Origin: Luteibacter sp. UNC138MFCol5.1
GTDB lineage: Bacteria > Pseudomonadota > Gammaproteobacteria > Xanthomonadales > Rhodanobacteraceae
DNA length: 52,080 nucleotides
Assembly: GCF_900110505.1 (NCBI RefSeq)
Contig: NZ_FODZ01000008.1
Span: 1 to 52,080 of the forward strand
Direction: 5' to 3'
Positions within the stretch are counted from its first letter, which is position 1. Every line of letters begins with the position of its first letter. The notes under the pieces were generated by a model. It saw only the letters and a list, made by a program, of their open reading frames with translations, was not told where the DNA came from and searched no databases. This document shows, in pieces, positions 20,492 through 29,101 of this stretch. Both the position numbers and the translations under genes were made by a program.

Positions 20492-21226
20492 TCAGCGCGT
20501 CCGCTTCAGGTCGAGCACGATGACGCTGGCGCCAAGCCAGGCGACGATCGTGGCGAAGAAATAGACCAGGTCGCGCAGGTCGAGCACGCCGCGCGCGATC
20601 GCGTTGGCGTGACGCGAAATGCTCAGCTGGCCCAGCGCGCCGATCAGCCGCGGCGGGAGCGAGTCCTGGAAGAAGTCGACCACCTGCGGCTGGCCCACGA
20701 GCAGGAGCAGGAAGCACACCGCCGCGGTCAGGATGAACGCGACGATCTGGCTACGCGTGGACGCCGACATGCAGGTGCCGATCGCGATGAACGCGCCGGC
20801 CATCAGCCAGCTGCCGACGTAGCCCGCGAGGATGACGCCGTTGTCCGGATCGCCGAGGTAGTTGACCGTGATCCAGATGGGGAACGTCAGCACGAGGCAG
20901 ATGCCGATGAACGCCCAGGCGGCGAGGAACTTGCCGAGCACCGCCTGCGCGATCGAGGCCGGCAGGGAGAACAGCAGTTCGAGCGTGCCGGAGGCGCGTT
21001 CCTCCGCCCACATCGGCATCGTCACCGCGGGCACCAGCACGAGGTACAGCCAGGGGTGCATGTCGAAGAAGGGCTGCAGGTCGGCGAGGCCGCGGTCGTA
21101 GAAATCGCCCGCGTAGAACGTGAGCAGGCCCGCGAGAACGAGGAAGATCACCATGAAGACGTACGCCACCGGGGTGACGAAGTAGCTCCACAGTTCGCGT
21201 CGGGCGATCGCCGAGACCGCCGTCAT
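20492..21226 (-). CDS. ABC transporter permease (GldF/ABC-2 type)
   Basis: The 244-residue integral membrane protein has about six helices and the N-terminal MTAVSAIARRELWSYFVTPVAYVF pattern followed by WAEERASGTLELLFSLP, hallmarks of ABC-2 permeases of the GldF group. It overlaps the ATPase gene by 4 bases and is followed at once by the GldG-like gene, forming a complete exporter-type set. Confidence 0.9.
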   Translation of the reverse strand: MTAVSAIARRELWSYFVTPVAYVFMVIFLVLAGLLTFYAGDFYDRGLADLQPFFDMHPWLYLVLVPAVTMPMWAEERASGTLELLFSLPASIAQAVLGKFLAAWAFIGICLVLTFPIWITVNYLGDPDNGVILAGYVGSWLMAGAFIAIGTCMSASTRSQIVAFILTAAVCFLLLLVGQPQVVDFFQDSLPPRLIGALGQLSISRHANAIARGVLDLRDLVYFFATIVAWLGASVIVLDLKRTR

Positions 21227-22158
21227 GCCTGTGCCCCGCGCGGCTGCGTCGTGATCTGCCGGAACACCTCGTCGAGGCGTCCCTGCTCCAGCTGGATCTC
21301 CGATACCTGGAGGTTCTGCGTGCGCAGCAGCGCCTGGACATCCTCGAGGATCGGCAGGCCGGGCCGCGGGAACACGGTCACGCGACCGTCGAGCGGGTCG
21401 ACCTCCACCATCGCGACGTTCGGAATGCGCGCCAGCATCTCGCGCGACACGCCGCTGCCCTGCGCGCTGAACGAAACCGCGCCGTGGTAGCGCGAACGCG
21501 CCTCGAGCTCCGCCGGGGTCGCATCGGCGAGCAGCTTGCCGTTGGCGATGATCGCCACGCGATTGCACAAGGCGTGCACCTCTTCGAGCAGATGAGTGGA
21601 GATCAGGATCGTGCGCTCGCGCGCCATGGCGTCGATCAGCATGCGGACCGAATGCTTCTGGTTCGGATCGAGGCCGTCGGTCGGCTCGTCGAGCATGAGC
21701 ACCGGCGGGTCGTGCAGGATCGCCTGCGCCAGGCCCACGCGGCGGCGCAGGCCCTTGGACAGCGTGCCGATCGTCTGCTCGAGCACCTCTTCGAGTTCGA
21801 GGCGCGAGACCACCTCGTCGAAGCGGCGGAAGGCCACGTCGCGCTCCAGACCGCGCACGCGGATCATGAAGACGAGGAACTCGCGGATCGTCATCTCGCC
21901 GTAGCTGGGCGCGCCTTCCGGCAGGTAGCCCAGTGCGCGCTTGGCGGCGAGCGGCTCCTTGCGGATGTCGTGGCCGCAGACGCGCGCCGTGCCGGACGTC
22001 GGCGTGAGGAATCCGGCGATCATGCGCATCGCCGTGGACTTCCCCGCGCCGTTGGGACCCAGCAGCCCCAGCACCTGCCCCGGCTCGGCGCGCAGGCTCA
22101 GCGAATCGACCGCGGTGAGCGGGCCATAGCAGCGGGTCAGTCGGTCGGCTTCGATCAT
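21223..22158 (-). CDS. ABC transporter ATP-binding protein (GldA-like)
   Basis: The 311-residue ATPase has Walker A GPNGAGKST, signature LSKGLRRRVG, Walker B VLMLDEPTDGLDP and the H-loop STHLLEEV. The C-terminal extension of about 80 residues is common in ABC-2 export ATPases. ATG 22158 begins MIEADRLTRCYG. It leads the four-gene operon ATPase-permease-GldG-CtaG. Confidence 0.92.
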   Translation of the reverse strand: MIEADRLTRCYGPLTAVDSLSLRAEPGQVLGLLGPNGAGKSTAMRMIAGFLTPTSGTARVCGHDIRKEPLAAKRALGYLPEGAPSYGEMTIREFLVFMIRVRGLERDVAFRRFDEVVSRLELEEVLEQTIGTLSKGLRRRVGLAQAILHDPPVLMLDEPTDGLDPNQKHSVRMLIDAMARERTILISTHLLEEVHALCNRVAIIANGKLLADATPAELEARSRYHGAVSFSAQGSGVSREMLARIPNVAMVEVDPLDGRVTVFPRPGLPILEDVQALLRTQNLQVSEIQLEQGRLDEVFRQITTQPRGAQA

Positions 22159-22220
22159 TGCCGCGAGTGTAACGGGTACGAGGTGTGCTGCGTTCCACCC
22201 GGGTCGGACCGTCGCGATCG

Positions 22221-22251
22221 CAAAAAAAACCCCGCCGTCGCCGGCGGGGTT
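22221..22251 (-). terminator. Rho-independent terminator after the SRPBCC-like gene
   Basis: A stem of AACCCCGCCG against CGGCGGGGTT is followed on the minus strand by a run of eight T. It lies about 25 bases past the stop at 22276 and separates that gene from the ABC operon. Confidence 0.9.
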
Positions 22252-22275
22252 CTTGCGTCTCGCGAGGCGCGGCGC

Positions 22276-23661
22276 TTACTGCGCGGCGGTGCCCGCCGGT
22301 GCCGGGGCGGTACCGGCCGGGGCCGGTGCCGTGCCCGCGGCGGCCGGGGCCGTCGAGGAACCGGCCGGAGCCGACTCTTCAAGACCCGGCTGCTTCATGC
22401 CGGCTTCCTGCTCCGGGGTCTGGTCCGGAATGTTGTCGCCCTGCAGCGGGAGGTAGATCTCGAACTTCTGCTCGTCGTAGCCCTCGATCGTGCCCTTGTT
22501 GTTCACCGGCGCCTTCACCTGGATGTCGTAGGCGCGGTAGGTCACGTCGTCGTACTTGTAGCCGTGGGTCTGCGAGTAAGCGGTCAGCATCTGGCGGGTC
22601 TGCGGGAGACCGGCGCCCGTGCCGTTCCACTCGGCCTTCAGCGCCTTGCCACCGAAGGCCAGGACGGCCTTGACGTTGCCGTCGACGATGACGCGGCCGA
22701 ACTTGTCCTTGCTGCCCGGAGCGGCACCGGCATCGGCGGCGGCCGGCGCGGCGGCGGTCGAAGCCTCGGCAGGAGCGGCGGCGTCGAGCGCCGGACGCTG
22801 GGCGGCGGTGAGCTCGACGTCCTGGCCGTTGATCTTCAGCGTGGTCGCGTCGATCTCGGCGGCGACGTCGAACGTGTAGTTCTGGTCACCCCAGTTCGTG
22901 GTGAAGGTGATGCGCGGACCGACCACGTTCACGCCGAGCTTCTTCGCGGCGGCCTGGATCTCGGCCATCGCCTTGTCCGACGCGGTGTCGACGTCGTCGA
23001 GCGTGCGCGGCGCGGTGGTGGAGACCAGCAGGACCGGCTTGGCCGGGGTTTCGACGATCGACGGAACCATCTTGCTGTAGTCGATGTTGGGGATCGACGC
23101 CATCAGGTTCTGCAGGTTCGACAGGCTGAACTGGATCAGCGCGTCGGGATCGCCGTGGATGTAGAGGTTCGAGAAGCGGTTGATCAGGTTGAAGCCGTAC
23201 GAGACGTCGTAGGCCCAGTTCACCTTCACGAGCTTCTGGCTGCGGCCGGTGCGCTCGAGCTTGATCGTGAACTTCTTGTCGTCACCGCGCCAGGCGTTGT
23301 CGACGTTCCAGACGATCGTGCCCTTGCCGGCATCGGTGACCTGGGCGAAGTTCGGATCGATCGAGGCGATCTCGAGCGAGCCGTCGCCGACCTTCTCGTC
23401 AGCGGCCTTCCAGGAGATCTTGGAGCCGACGCCATAGGCCTTGCCCGACAGCTCGAACTGCACCTTCGGATCGAAGGAGCGCAGGACGGTGTAGTCGGGG
23501 AAACGACGGAAGTTGCTGAAAACGTCGTAAACCTGGCGCAAGTCCTTGCTGATCAGCATTTCGCGCTCGACATGTCCGGTCGAGGGCATGGCCACGCCGA
23601 CCACGACACCGAGTACGGCGACGATGACGAGGGCGACAATAAATTCTAACAGACGCGTCAT
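22276..23661 (-). CDS. Membrane-anchored SRPBCC (polyketide-cyclase-like) protein with GyrI-like C-terminal half
   Basis: This 461-residue protein has an N-terminal helix (about 4-26, LLEFIVALVIVAVLGVVVGV), then an SRPBCC-like domain (VEREMLISKDLRQVYDVFSN...PDYTVL, about 33-190), then a region resembling the AraC effector-binding/GyrI fold that ends with FEIYLPL. An Ala/Pro linker splits the second part, and the C-terminus is a low-complexity tail with repeats of APAPAGT. ATG 23661 was chosen as the first Met before the helix. The ligand and role are unknown; the SRPBCC call is strong, the GyrI part is inference. Confidence 0.8.
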   Translation of the reverse strand: MTRLLEFIVALVIVAVLGVVVGVAMPSTGHVEREMLISKDLRQVYDVFSNFRRFPDYTVLRSFDPKVQFELSGKAYGVGSKISWKAADEKVGDGSLEIASIDPNFAQVTDAGKGTIVWNVDNAWRGDDKKFTIKLERTGRSQKLVKVNWAYDVSYGFNLINRFSNLYIHGDPDALIQFSLSNLQNLMASIPNIDYSKMVPSIVETPAKPVLLVSTTAPRTLDDVDTASDKAMAEIQAAAKKLGVNVVGPRITFTTNWGDQNYTFDVAAEIDATTLKINGQDVELTAAQRPALDAAAPAEASTAAAPAAADAGAAPGSKDKFGRVIVDGNVKAVLAFGGKALKAEWNGTGAGLPQTRQMLTAYSQTHGYKYDDVTYRAYDIQVKAPVNNKGTIEGYDEQKFEIYLPLQGDNIPDQTPEQEAGMKQPGLEESAPAGSSTAPAAAGTAPAPAGTAPAPAGTAAQ

Positions 23662-23889
23662 TCCACGGTTCTCCGAACGTCTCACGAACGGGCTCCACGC
23701 ACGGCATGGACGCCGGGTGGTCACCCCTGAAGAATCGGCCCGTGGCAGGGGTTCGCCCGCGCCGAAAGAGCCGATGGTACTTGCTCGCGGCGGGGAACGC
23801 CATTGGGTTGCCTGCCCTTTTTCGCAACCCGGCACAAGCGGGTTTTCGGCCGGTGTGACGGGGCTTCCGGCCGATCCTGCCGCAATCGG

Positions 23890-24531
23890 TCAGACGATCC
23901 CGAGTTCGAGGGCCTTCAGGACCGCGCGCGTACGGTCGCGTACGCCAAGCTTGGAGAGGATGTTGGACACGTGGTTCTTCACCGTTCCCTCCGCCACGCG
24001 CAGGGAATTGGCGATTTCCTTGTTGCTGTAGCCGCCGGAGAGCAGCCGCAGGATCTCGGTCTCACGTTCCGTGAGAGGGTCTGGCTGCTCCAGGCTGGAG
24101 AACTGGTTCTGGATCCGGCCGACCCCCGCCAGCAGCCGCTGCGTGACCATGGGGGCGACCAGCGACCCGCCGGCGGCGACGGTCCGGACGGCCTCGACGA
24201 GCTGGTCGAGCGAGACGTCCTTGAGCAGGTAGCCGCGGGCGCCCGCCTTCAGGCCCGACAACACGAGCTGGTCGTCGTCGAAGGTGGTCAGGATGATCGT
24301 CGGCGGCAGTTCGTTGCGGGCCCCCAGTGCCTGCAGGACCTCGAGGCCGCTCATGTTCGGCATGCGCAGGTCGAGCAGCACGACGTCCGGGCGCACGACG
24401 GGAATCTGCTGCACCGCCTGCGCGCCATCGGCGCATTCGGCCACCACGCGGATGTCGCCCGCGAGGTCGAGCAGGGAGCGTATGCCCTGGCGAACCAGGT
24501 TCTGATCGTCGACGAGGCAGACGGAAATCAT
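23890..24531 (-). CDS. LuxR/NarL-type response regulator (LiaR/DesR-like)
   Basis: The 213-residue regulator has a receiver domain with acidic pocket DD (8-9), phospho-acceptor Asp54 in LLDLRMP and Lys in YLLKD (around 104), followed by a LuxR helix-turn-helix (LTERETEILRLLSGGYSNKE). ATG 24531 overlaps the sensor kinase stop by 4 bases, so the pair is co-translated. Its target genes cannot be read from the sequence, though a palindrome at 25830-25841 in its own operon promoter is a candidate site. Confidence 0.94.
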   Translation of the reverse strand: MISVCLVDDQNLVRQGIRSLLDLAGDIRVVAECADGAQAVQQIPVVRPDVVLLDLRMPNMSGLEVLQALGARNELPPTIILTTFDDDQLVLSGLKAGARGYLLKDVSLDQLVEAVRTVAAGGSLVAPMVTQRLLAGVGRIQNQFSSLEQPDPLTERETEILRLLSGGYSNKEIANSLRVAEGTVKNHVSNILSKLGVRDRTRAVLKALELGIV

Positions 24532-25793
24532 GGGAGGTCCTCGGAAGGAACGGAGAGTGTGGCACGCGGCGCCTGCCCGGACGCGTCGTCCGGGGCGGGC
24601 TCGAGGAGCTGTCGCGCGGGCGTATGGGCCAGCGTGGATTCTTCGCCCAGCGGCAGGCGCGCGGTCAGCGCGAACCCGCCGGCCGGGTCGGTCCGGAACG
24701 TGAGCGTGCCACCGAACTCGGCGAGGCGCTCGCGCATGCCGTTCAGGCCGTTGCCGGGACGGAACTCGCCGCTTCCGCGCCCGTCGTCGCGCGCGTCGAG
24801 GCAGAGTTCGTCGGGGCCGGTGTGACGGAACGTCAGCCAGAGGTGGCGGGCGTTCGCGTGGCGCACGGTGTTCGTCAGGATCTCCTGCACGCAGCGCAGC
24901 AGCATCTGCGCGCGGCGGGGATCTTCCACGCCGAAGCGCGGCGGCACCGAGAGGCGGACGTCCAGACCGGGCACCCCCTCGGTCAGGCTGCGCAGGGCCT
25001 GCGTGAGGTCGATCGCATCGTCCTGGCGCAGTTCGCTCACCACCTCGCGCACGTCGGCGAGCAGTTGCTTGGCCGTGCTCTGCGCTTTCAGCACGTGCTC
25101 GCGGGCGACGTCGTTGGTGAGGTGGCTGGCGACCTCGAGGTTGAGGCTCAGCGCGGTGAGGTGGTGGCCGACCAGATCGTGCAGGTCGCGGGCGATGCGC
25201 ATGCGCTCGGCGATGCGCGTGGACTCCGCCAGCAGCGCGCGCGTGGCGCGGAGCTCGGAATTCAGGCGGCGCAGTTCCTCGCGTTCCTCCGCCTGCTGGC
25301 TGGCGACCATCGAGGCGATGAAGACCAGCGCCGAGAAACCGAAGTACAGGCACGCCTGCATGAGCGCGCTGATCACGCCCCATCCCGGCACCTCGGCGAA
25401 CACGGGCACCAGCGCCACGTGCGCCACCACCATCCACGCGATGCCCAGCGGCAGGCTGACCAGCCACGGCACCACGGTGGCGACGATGATGAGCAGCAAG
25501 GCGCCGACACCGCTCTTGCTGAGCGCGCCGATCGCCAGCGCGGTGCCCGTGAGGATCACGAGCACCGCGACGCGCGTGGCGCCGTTGAGGCGCGCGCCCA
25601 GCTGGTTCGTCAGCAGCCAGTGCACCAGGCCGAAGACGAGGTAGCACGCGGTCCAGGCCAGCAGCGCCATGTCGCCGATCGCCCCCGGACCCGAACCGGC
25701 CCGCTGCATCGACAGCGGCAGGCCGGCGCACAGGAACACGAAGTACGTCGCGTAGCGAAGCAGGCGGACGTGGTTGAACTGGACCTTGGACAT
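24528..25793 (-). CDS. Sensor histidine kinase, HisKA_3 type (LiaS/DesK-like)
   Basis: The 421-residue kinase has about six transmembrane helices in its first 165 residues, a coiled coil (QQAEEREELRRLNSEL), the HisKA_3 motif ARDLHDLVGHHLTALS with phospho-accepting His205, and a GHKL ATPase with N box ILTNTVRHANA and G boxes DDGRGSG and GNGLNGMRERL. Membrane-embedded sensing without a large periplasmic domain suggests detection of membrane state. No ribosome site precedes ATG 25793 and a TATGAT -10 lies only 6 bases upstream, so the mRNA may be leaderless. Confidence 0.93.
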   Translation of the reverse strand: MSKVQFNHVRLLRYATYFVFLCAGLPLSMQRAGSGPGAIGDMALLAWTACYLVFGLVHWLLTNQLGARLNGATRVAVLVILTGTALAIGALSKSGVGALLLIIVATVVPWLVSLPLGIAWMVVAHVALVPVFAEVPGWGVISALMQACLYFGFSALVFIASMVASQQAEEREELRRLNSELRATRALLAESTRIAERMRIARDLHDLVGHHLTALSLNLEVASHLTNDVAREHVLKAQSTAKQLLADVREVVSELRQDDAIDLTQALRSLTEGVPGLDVRLSVPPRFGVEDPRRAQMLLRCVQEILTNTVRHANARHLWLTFRHTGPDELCLDARDDGRGSGEFRPGNGLNGMRERLAEFGGTLTFRTDPAGGFALTARLPLGEESTLAHTPARQLLEPAPDDASGQAPRATLSVPSEDLP

Positions 25794-25799
25794 GCCCGC

Positions 25800-25850
25800 A
25801 TCATAGGGCTTCGCGCGGCCGGCACCACCTGACTGAAGTCACGTGCCGGC
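25800..25850 (-). promoter_or_regulatory. Predicted promoter with nested palindromes for the two-component operon
   Basis: On the minus strand TATGAT (25800-25805) is a good -10, but no -35 match exists at the right distance. Upstream, TGACTGAAGTCA (25830-25841) is a palindrome centred about 42 bases before the predicted start point, and it is enclosed by GCCGGCAC/GTGCCGGC arms (25818-25825, 25843-25850). This fits an activator site replacing a -35 box. Confidence 0.45.
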
Positions 25851-25982
25851 GGCCGGCAAGCGTCGGCTTTACAACGGTTTTACAAGCCCGGCGCGCTCCC
25901 CGGCGAGACCCGGGCGTGCCATAATGCCGCGCATTCGGCGGCCCGGGGGTCGCTTTTCCAGATCACTCCAGCGGAGCAACGA

Positions 25983-26579
25983 ATGGCCCTTGCCATCCGC
26001 GACGTGCGCGAGCACGACCTGGGTGCCGTGCTGAGCCTCAACAACGAGGCGGGCACGGGCATCCTCGCCACGGACCTCGACCGCCTGCGTCACCTGTACC
26101 AGATCGCGCACTACTTCCGCGTGGCCGAGCAGGACGGCCGCATCCTCGGTTTCCTCATCGCCATGCGCCAGGACGCCGGGTACGCCAGCCCGAACTTCCG
26201 CTGGTTCCAGGCCCATTACGAAAGCTTCGTGTATATCGACCGCATCGTGATCGCGTCCGAATCGCGTGGCCACGGCCTGGGCCGGATCTTCTATTGCGAT
26301 GTGCAGAGCTATGCAGAGGTACGCGTGCCACTTTTGACCTGCGAGGTGTTCCTCGAACCCCGCAACGACCAGACCGTGCTCTTCCACGGCACCATGGGCT
26401 TCCAGGAAGTCGGCCAGCAGAAGATGGGCGCCGACGGCCCGATGGTGAGCCTCCTCGCGCGCGAGCTGCCCAGCTTCCCGTTCGTGCGCGAGCGCTACCT
26501 CGAGCAGGACGGCCTGCCGGCCGTCGACTGGCTGGCCGAGCGCCGGCGCCCGGCCGACGCCGCGGGGGTGGCCGCATGA
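25983..26579 (+). CDS. GNAT-family acetyltransferase
   Basis: The 198-residue protein has the GNAT motif A region VYIDRIVIASESRGHGLGRIFYCD (around 85-108) and a following motif B around GFQEVGQQKM. GGAG precedes ATG 25983. It overlaps minC by the 4-base ATGA, so its translation is coupled to the Min division genes. The acyl acceptor is unknown. A link with division is suggested only by position. Confidence 0.87.
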   Translation: MALAIRDVREHDLGAVLSLNNEAGTGILATDLDRLRHLYQIAHYFRVAEQDGRILGFLIAMRQDAGYASPNFRWFQAHYESFVYIDRIVIASESRGHGLGRIFYCDVQSYAEVRVPLLTCEVFLEPRNDQTVLFHGTMGFQEVGQQKMGADGPMVSLLARELPSFPFVRERYLEQDGLPAVDWLAERRRPADAAGVAA

Positions 26580-27349
26580 ACGCCCGCGCCGAATCCCTCG
26601 AAGCCGCCTGCGACCTGCGCTTCGGCCAGGTGGGCATCGCCTGCGTGCGCCTTCGCCGCGTCGACGCCGCCGCGCTGGTGGAGGAACTGGAACGCCGCGT
26701 GCGGTCCGCGCCGCAGATGTTCGCGCGCGCCGCGGTGGTGCTCGATCTGTCGCACCTGCCGAAGCTGCCCGACGACGGCATGGTCGACGCCCTGCTCGAA
26801 GCCATCCGCAGCGCCGGCATGCTGCCCGTCGGCCTGGCCTACGGCACCAGCGAGACCGAAGCGCTCGCCGAGCGCATGGGCCTGCCGCTCATCGCCAAGT
26901 TCCGCGCCCAGTACGAGCCGGCGCAGGGCGACGCGGCGGCGGCGGTCGCCGCGCCGTCGCGCAGCGAGCCGGTGCACGCGTCGCCCGCCGCCACGCACGA
27001 CGCCGACACCGGCGGTACCGTCACCGCGCAGCACCACGGCGAGGGCACGGTCCGCTCGGGCCAGCAGGTCTACGCGCGCGAACGCGACCTCGTCGTCAGC
27101 GCCACCGTCGCCAACGGCGCCGAAGTGATCGCCGACGGCTCCATCCATATCTACGGCACCCTGCGTGGCCGCGCCATGGCCGGTGCGCAGGGTGACGAAT
27201 CGGCGCGCATCTTCTGCTCCGACTTCCGCGCCGAACTCGTCGCGATCGCCGGGCATTACCGCGTGTTCGAAGACATGCCCAAGGAATTCGAAGGCCAGGC
27301 CGTGCAATGCTGGCTCGAGAATGGAAAACTCATGATCGCGCGGCTGTGA
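26576..27349 (+). CDS. minC: Septum site-determining protein MinC
   Basis: It inhibits FtsZ polymerisation away from midcell together with MinD. The 257-residue protein has an N-terminal MinC_N domain (about 10-115), an Ala/Pro/His-rich linker (about 118-160), and the C-terminal beta-helix (GTVRSGQQVYARERDLVV, then NGAEVIADGSIHIYGTLRG). The start at 26576 overlaps the GNAT gene. It is followed by minD and minE in the canonical order. Confidence 0.95.
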   Translation: MNARAESLEAACDLRFGQVGIACVRLRRVDAAALVEELERRVRSAPQMFARAAVVLDLSHLPKLPDDGMVDALLEAIRSAGMLPVGLAYGTSETEALAERMGLPLIAKFRAQYEPAQGDAAAAVAAPSRSEPVHASPAATHDADTGGTVTAQHHGEGTVRSGQQVYARERDLVVSATVANGAEVIADGSIHIYGTLRGRAMAGAQGDESARIFCSDFRAELVAIAGHYRVFEDMPKEFEGQAVQCWLENGKLMIARL

Positions 27350-27382
27350 CCACAGCCGCCTCGCAATACTCGGAGACATCCC

Positions 27383-28195
27383 TTGACTGAAATCATCGTC
27401 GTCACCTCCGGCAAAGGCGGAGTCGGCAAGACCACCACCAGCGCCTCCCTCGCCACCGGCCTCGCCATGCAGGGCAAGAAAGTCGCCGTCATCGACTTCG
27501 ACGTCGGCCTGCGCAACCTCGACCTCATCATGGGCTGCGAGCGCCGTGTGGTTTACGACTTCGTCAACGTCGTGCACGGCGAGGCCACGCTCAAGCAGGC
27601 CCTGATCAAGGACAAGCGCCACGAAAACCTGTTCGTGCTCGCCGCGTCGCAGACGCGCGACAAGGACGCCCTCACGCAGGAAGGCGTCGAGAAGGTGCTC
27701 GACGAACTGACCAAGGAAAACTTCGACTTCGTCGTCTGCGACTCCCCCGCCGGCATCGAGAAGGGCGCGCACCTCGCGATGTACTTCGCCGACCACGCCG
27801 TCGTCGTCGTCAATCCGGAAGTCTCCTCGGTCCGCGACTCCGACCGCATCCTCGGCCTGCTCGCGAGCAAGACCCGCCGCGCCGAGAAGGGCGAGGCGCC
27901 GATCAAGCAGCACCTGCTGCTGACGCGCTACAACCCGAACCGCGTCGAAGCCGGCGAGATGCTCAGCGTCAAGGACGTCGAGGAAATCCTCGGCATCTCG
28001 GTCGTCGGCGTGATCCCGGAGTCCGAGAACGTGCTCGCCGCGTCCAACGCCGGCGTGCCGGTGATCCTCGACGACAACTCGAACGCCGGCGCGGCCTACA
28101 AGGACACCGTCGCCCGCATCCTCGGCGAAGAGCGTCCGCTTCGCTTCCTCGAGCCGGTCAAGAAGGGCTTCCTCAAGCGCGTCTTCGGAGGTTGA
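27383..28195 (+). CDS. minD: Septum site-determining protein MinD (TTG start)
   Basis: This membrane-cycling ATPase recruits MinC and oscillates with MinE. The 270 residues include the deviant Walker [10 protein letters not shown] near the N-terminus, [10 protein letters not shown], and the amphipathic membrane-targeting C-terminus [11 protein letters not shown]. The start codon is TTG at 27383, since the protein must begin just before [11 protein letters not shown] and GGAG lies 8 bases upstream. The weak start may set MinD dosage relative to MinE. Confidence 0.97.
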   Translation: MTEIIVVTSGKGGVGKTTTSASLATGLAMQGKKVAVIDFDVGLRNLDLIMGCERRVVYDFVNVVHGEATLKQALIKDKRHENLFVLAASQTRDKDALTQEGVEKVLDELTKENFDFVVCDSPAGIEKGAHLAMYFADHAVVVVNPEVSSVRDSDRILGLLASKTRRAEKGEAPIKQHLLLTRYNPNRVEAGEMLSVKDVEEILGISVVGVIPESENVLAASNAGVPVILDDNSNAGAAYKDTVARILGEERPLRFLEPVKKGFLKRVFGG

Positions 28196-28197
28196 GC

Positions 28198-28461
28198 ATG
28201 GGTATCCTCGATTTCCTGAAGCGCAAGCCCGAGCCGAGCGCAGGCGTCGCCAAGGAACGCCTGCGCATCATCGTCGCCCAGGAGCGCTCGACGCGCGGCG
28301 GCCCCGACTACCTGCCGCTGCTGCGCAACGAGCTGCTCGAAGTCATCCGCAAGTACGTCAACGTCGACGTCGAGGCCGTGAACATCAACCTCGAACGCGA
28401 CAGCGGCCATGAGGTGCTCGAACTTTCGGTCGCGCTGCCCGACGGCAAGCCGGTCGTCTGA
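28198..28461 (+). CDS. minE: Cell division topological specificity factor MinE
   Basis: MinE stimulates MinD ATPase and drives oscillation. The 87-residue protein has the membrane-binding start [10 protein letters not shown], the anti-MinCD helix around [15 protein letters not shown], and the C-terminal dimer domain. Its ATG is 2 bases after the minD stop, with GGAGG overlapping the end of minD. Confidence 0.97.
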   Translation: MGILDFLKRKPEPSAGVAKERLRIIVAQERSTRGGPDYLPLLRNELLEVIRKYVNVDVEAVNINLERDSGHEVLELSVALPDGKPVV

Positions 28462-28469
28462 GCCTCGCC

Positions 28470-28988
28470 ATGGACGACACCTCCGCCGGGGCCGCCACGG
28501 TCCCCGGCAGCGACCCCGCCGACGCGGTGCTCCGCGTCGGCGAGATCGGATTCGACGAACCACGCGCCCTCCTCGCCCGCTACGGCCTGCGCCTCGTCGC
28601 GGTCGCCGACGGCGAGCCGATCCCGGGCAGTTTCTGGGGCGACACCGAGGCCGGCATCATCGGCACCACGGTCTACGCCCGCGCGGACACGCCGGTGCAC
28701 TCGCTGCTCCACGAGGCATGCCACCTGATCGTGCTGCCCGAGGCGAAGCGCGCGCTCGTGCACACCGATGCCACCGATTCCATCGAAGAAGAAGACGCCA
28801 CCTGCTACCTGCAGATCGTCCTCGCCGGGCAGCTGCCGTCGGTGGGCTCCGCGCGCCTCATGGAGGACATGGACCGTTGGGGTTACACCTATCGGCTCGG
28901 TTCCACGCGCGCATGGTTCGAGCAGGATGCGCCCGAGGCGCAGGCGTTCCTGCGTGAGCGCGGGTTGCCTACGAACGCCCACTCGTAG
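28470..28988 (+). CDS. Uncharacterised zincin-like protein with HEACH motif
   Basis: The 172-residue protein carries HSLLHEACHLIVLP, an HExxH zinc-metallopeptidase signature, with an acidic SIEEEDATCYL about 20 residues later that could supply a third ligand. No signal peptide or membrane helix is seen, so a cytoplasmic metal-binding or protease-like role is possible but unproven. It starts 8 bases after minE and probably shares its transcript. Its TAG stop codon is formed by the first bases of the REP element at 28985. Confidence 0.85.
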   Translation: MDDTSAGAATVPGSDPADAVLRVGEIGFDEPRALLARYGLRLVAVADGEPIPGSFWGDTEAGIIGTTVYARADTPVHSLLHEACHLIVLPEAKRALVHTDATDSIEEEDATCYLQIVLAGQLPSVGSARLMEDMDRWGYTYRLGSTRAWFEQDAPEAQAFLRERGLPTNAHS

Positions 28989-29082
28989 GAGCGCGCCCTG
29001 CGCGCGACAGCTTCTCGCGACGAGGTAACAGGTCCTGCGACGCCCGGCCCCCAAAGATGTCGCGCGCAGGGCGCGCTCCTAC
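28985..29082. repeat. REP dimer, inverted pair about 98 bases across
   Basis: GTAGGAGCGCGCCCTGCGCG (from 28985) recurs inverted at the end (about 29058-29082). The unit is closely similar in arms, spacing and overall length to the dimer at 51945-52041. The left GTAG head provides the stop codon of the preceding gene. Confidence 0.85.
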
Positions 29083-29101
29083 GGAGCCGGTACGGCCCGG
29101 C

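Noticed and set aside
25920-25925. CATAAT as the -10 of the GNAT-minCDE operon
   Set aside because: No acceptable -35 is found 16-18 bases upstream; TTTACA boxes are about 35 bases away, so the promoter is left unassigned.
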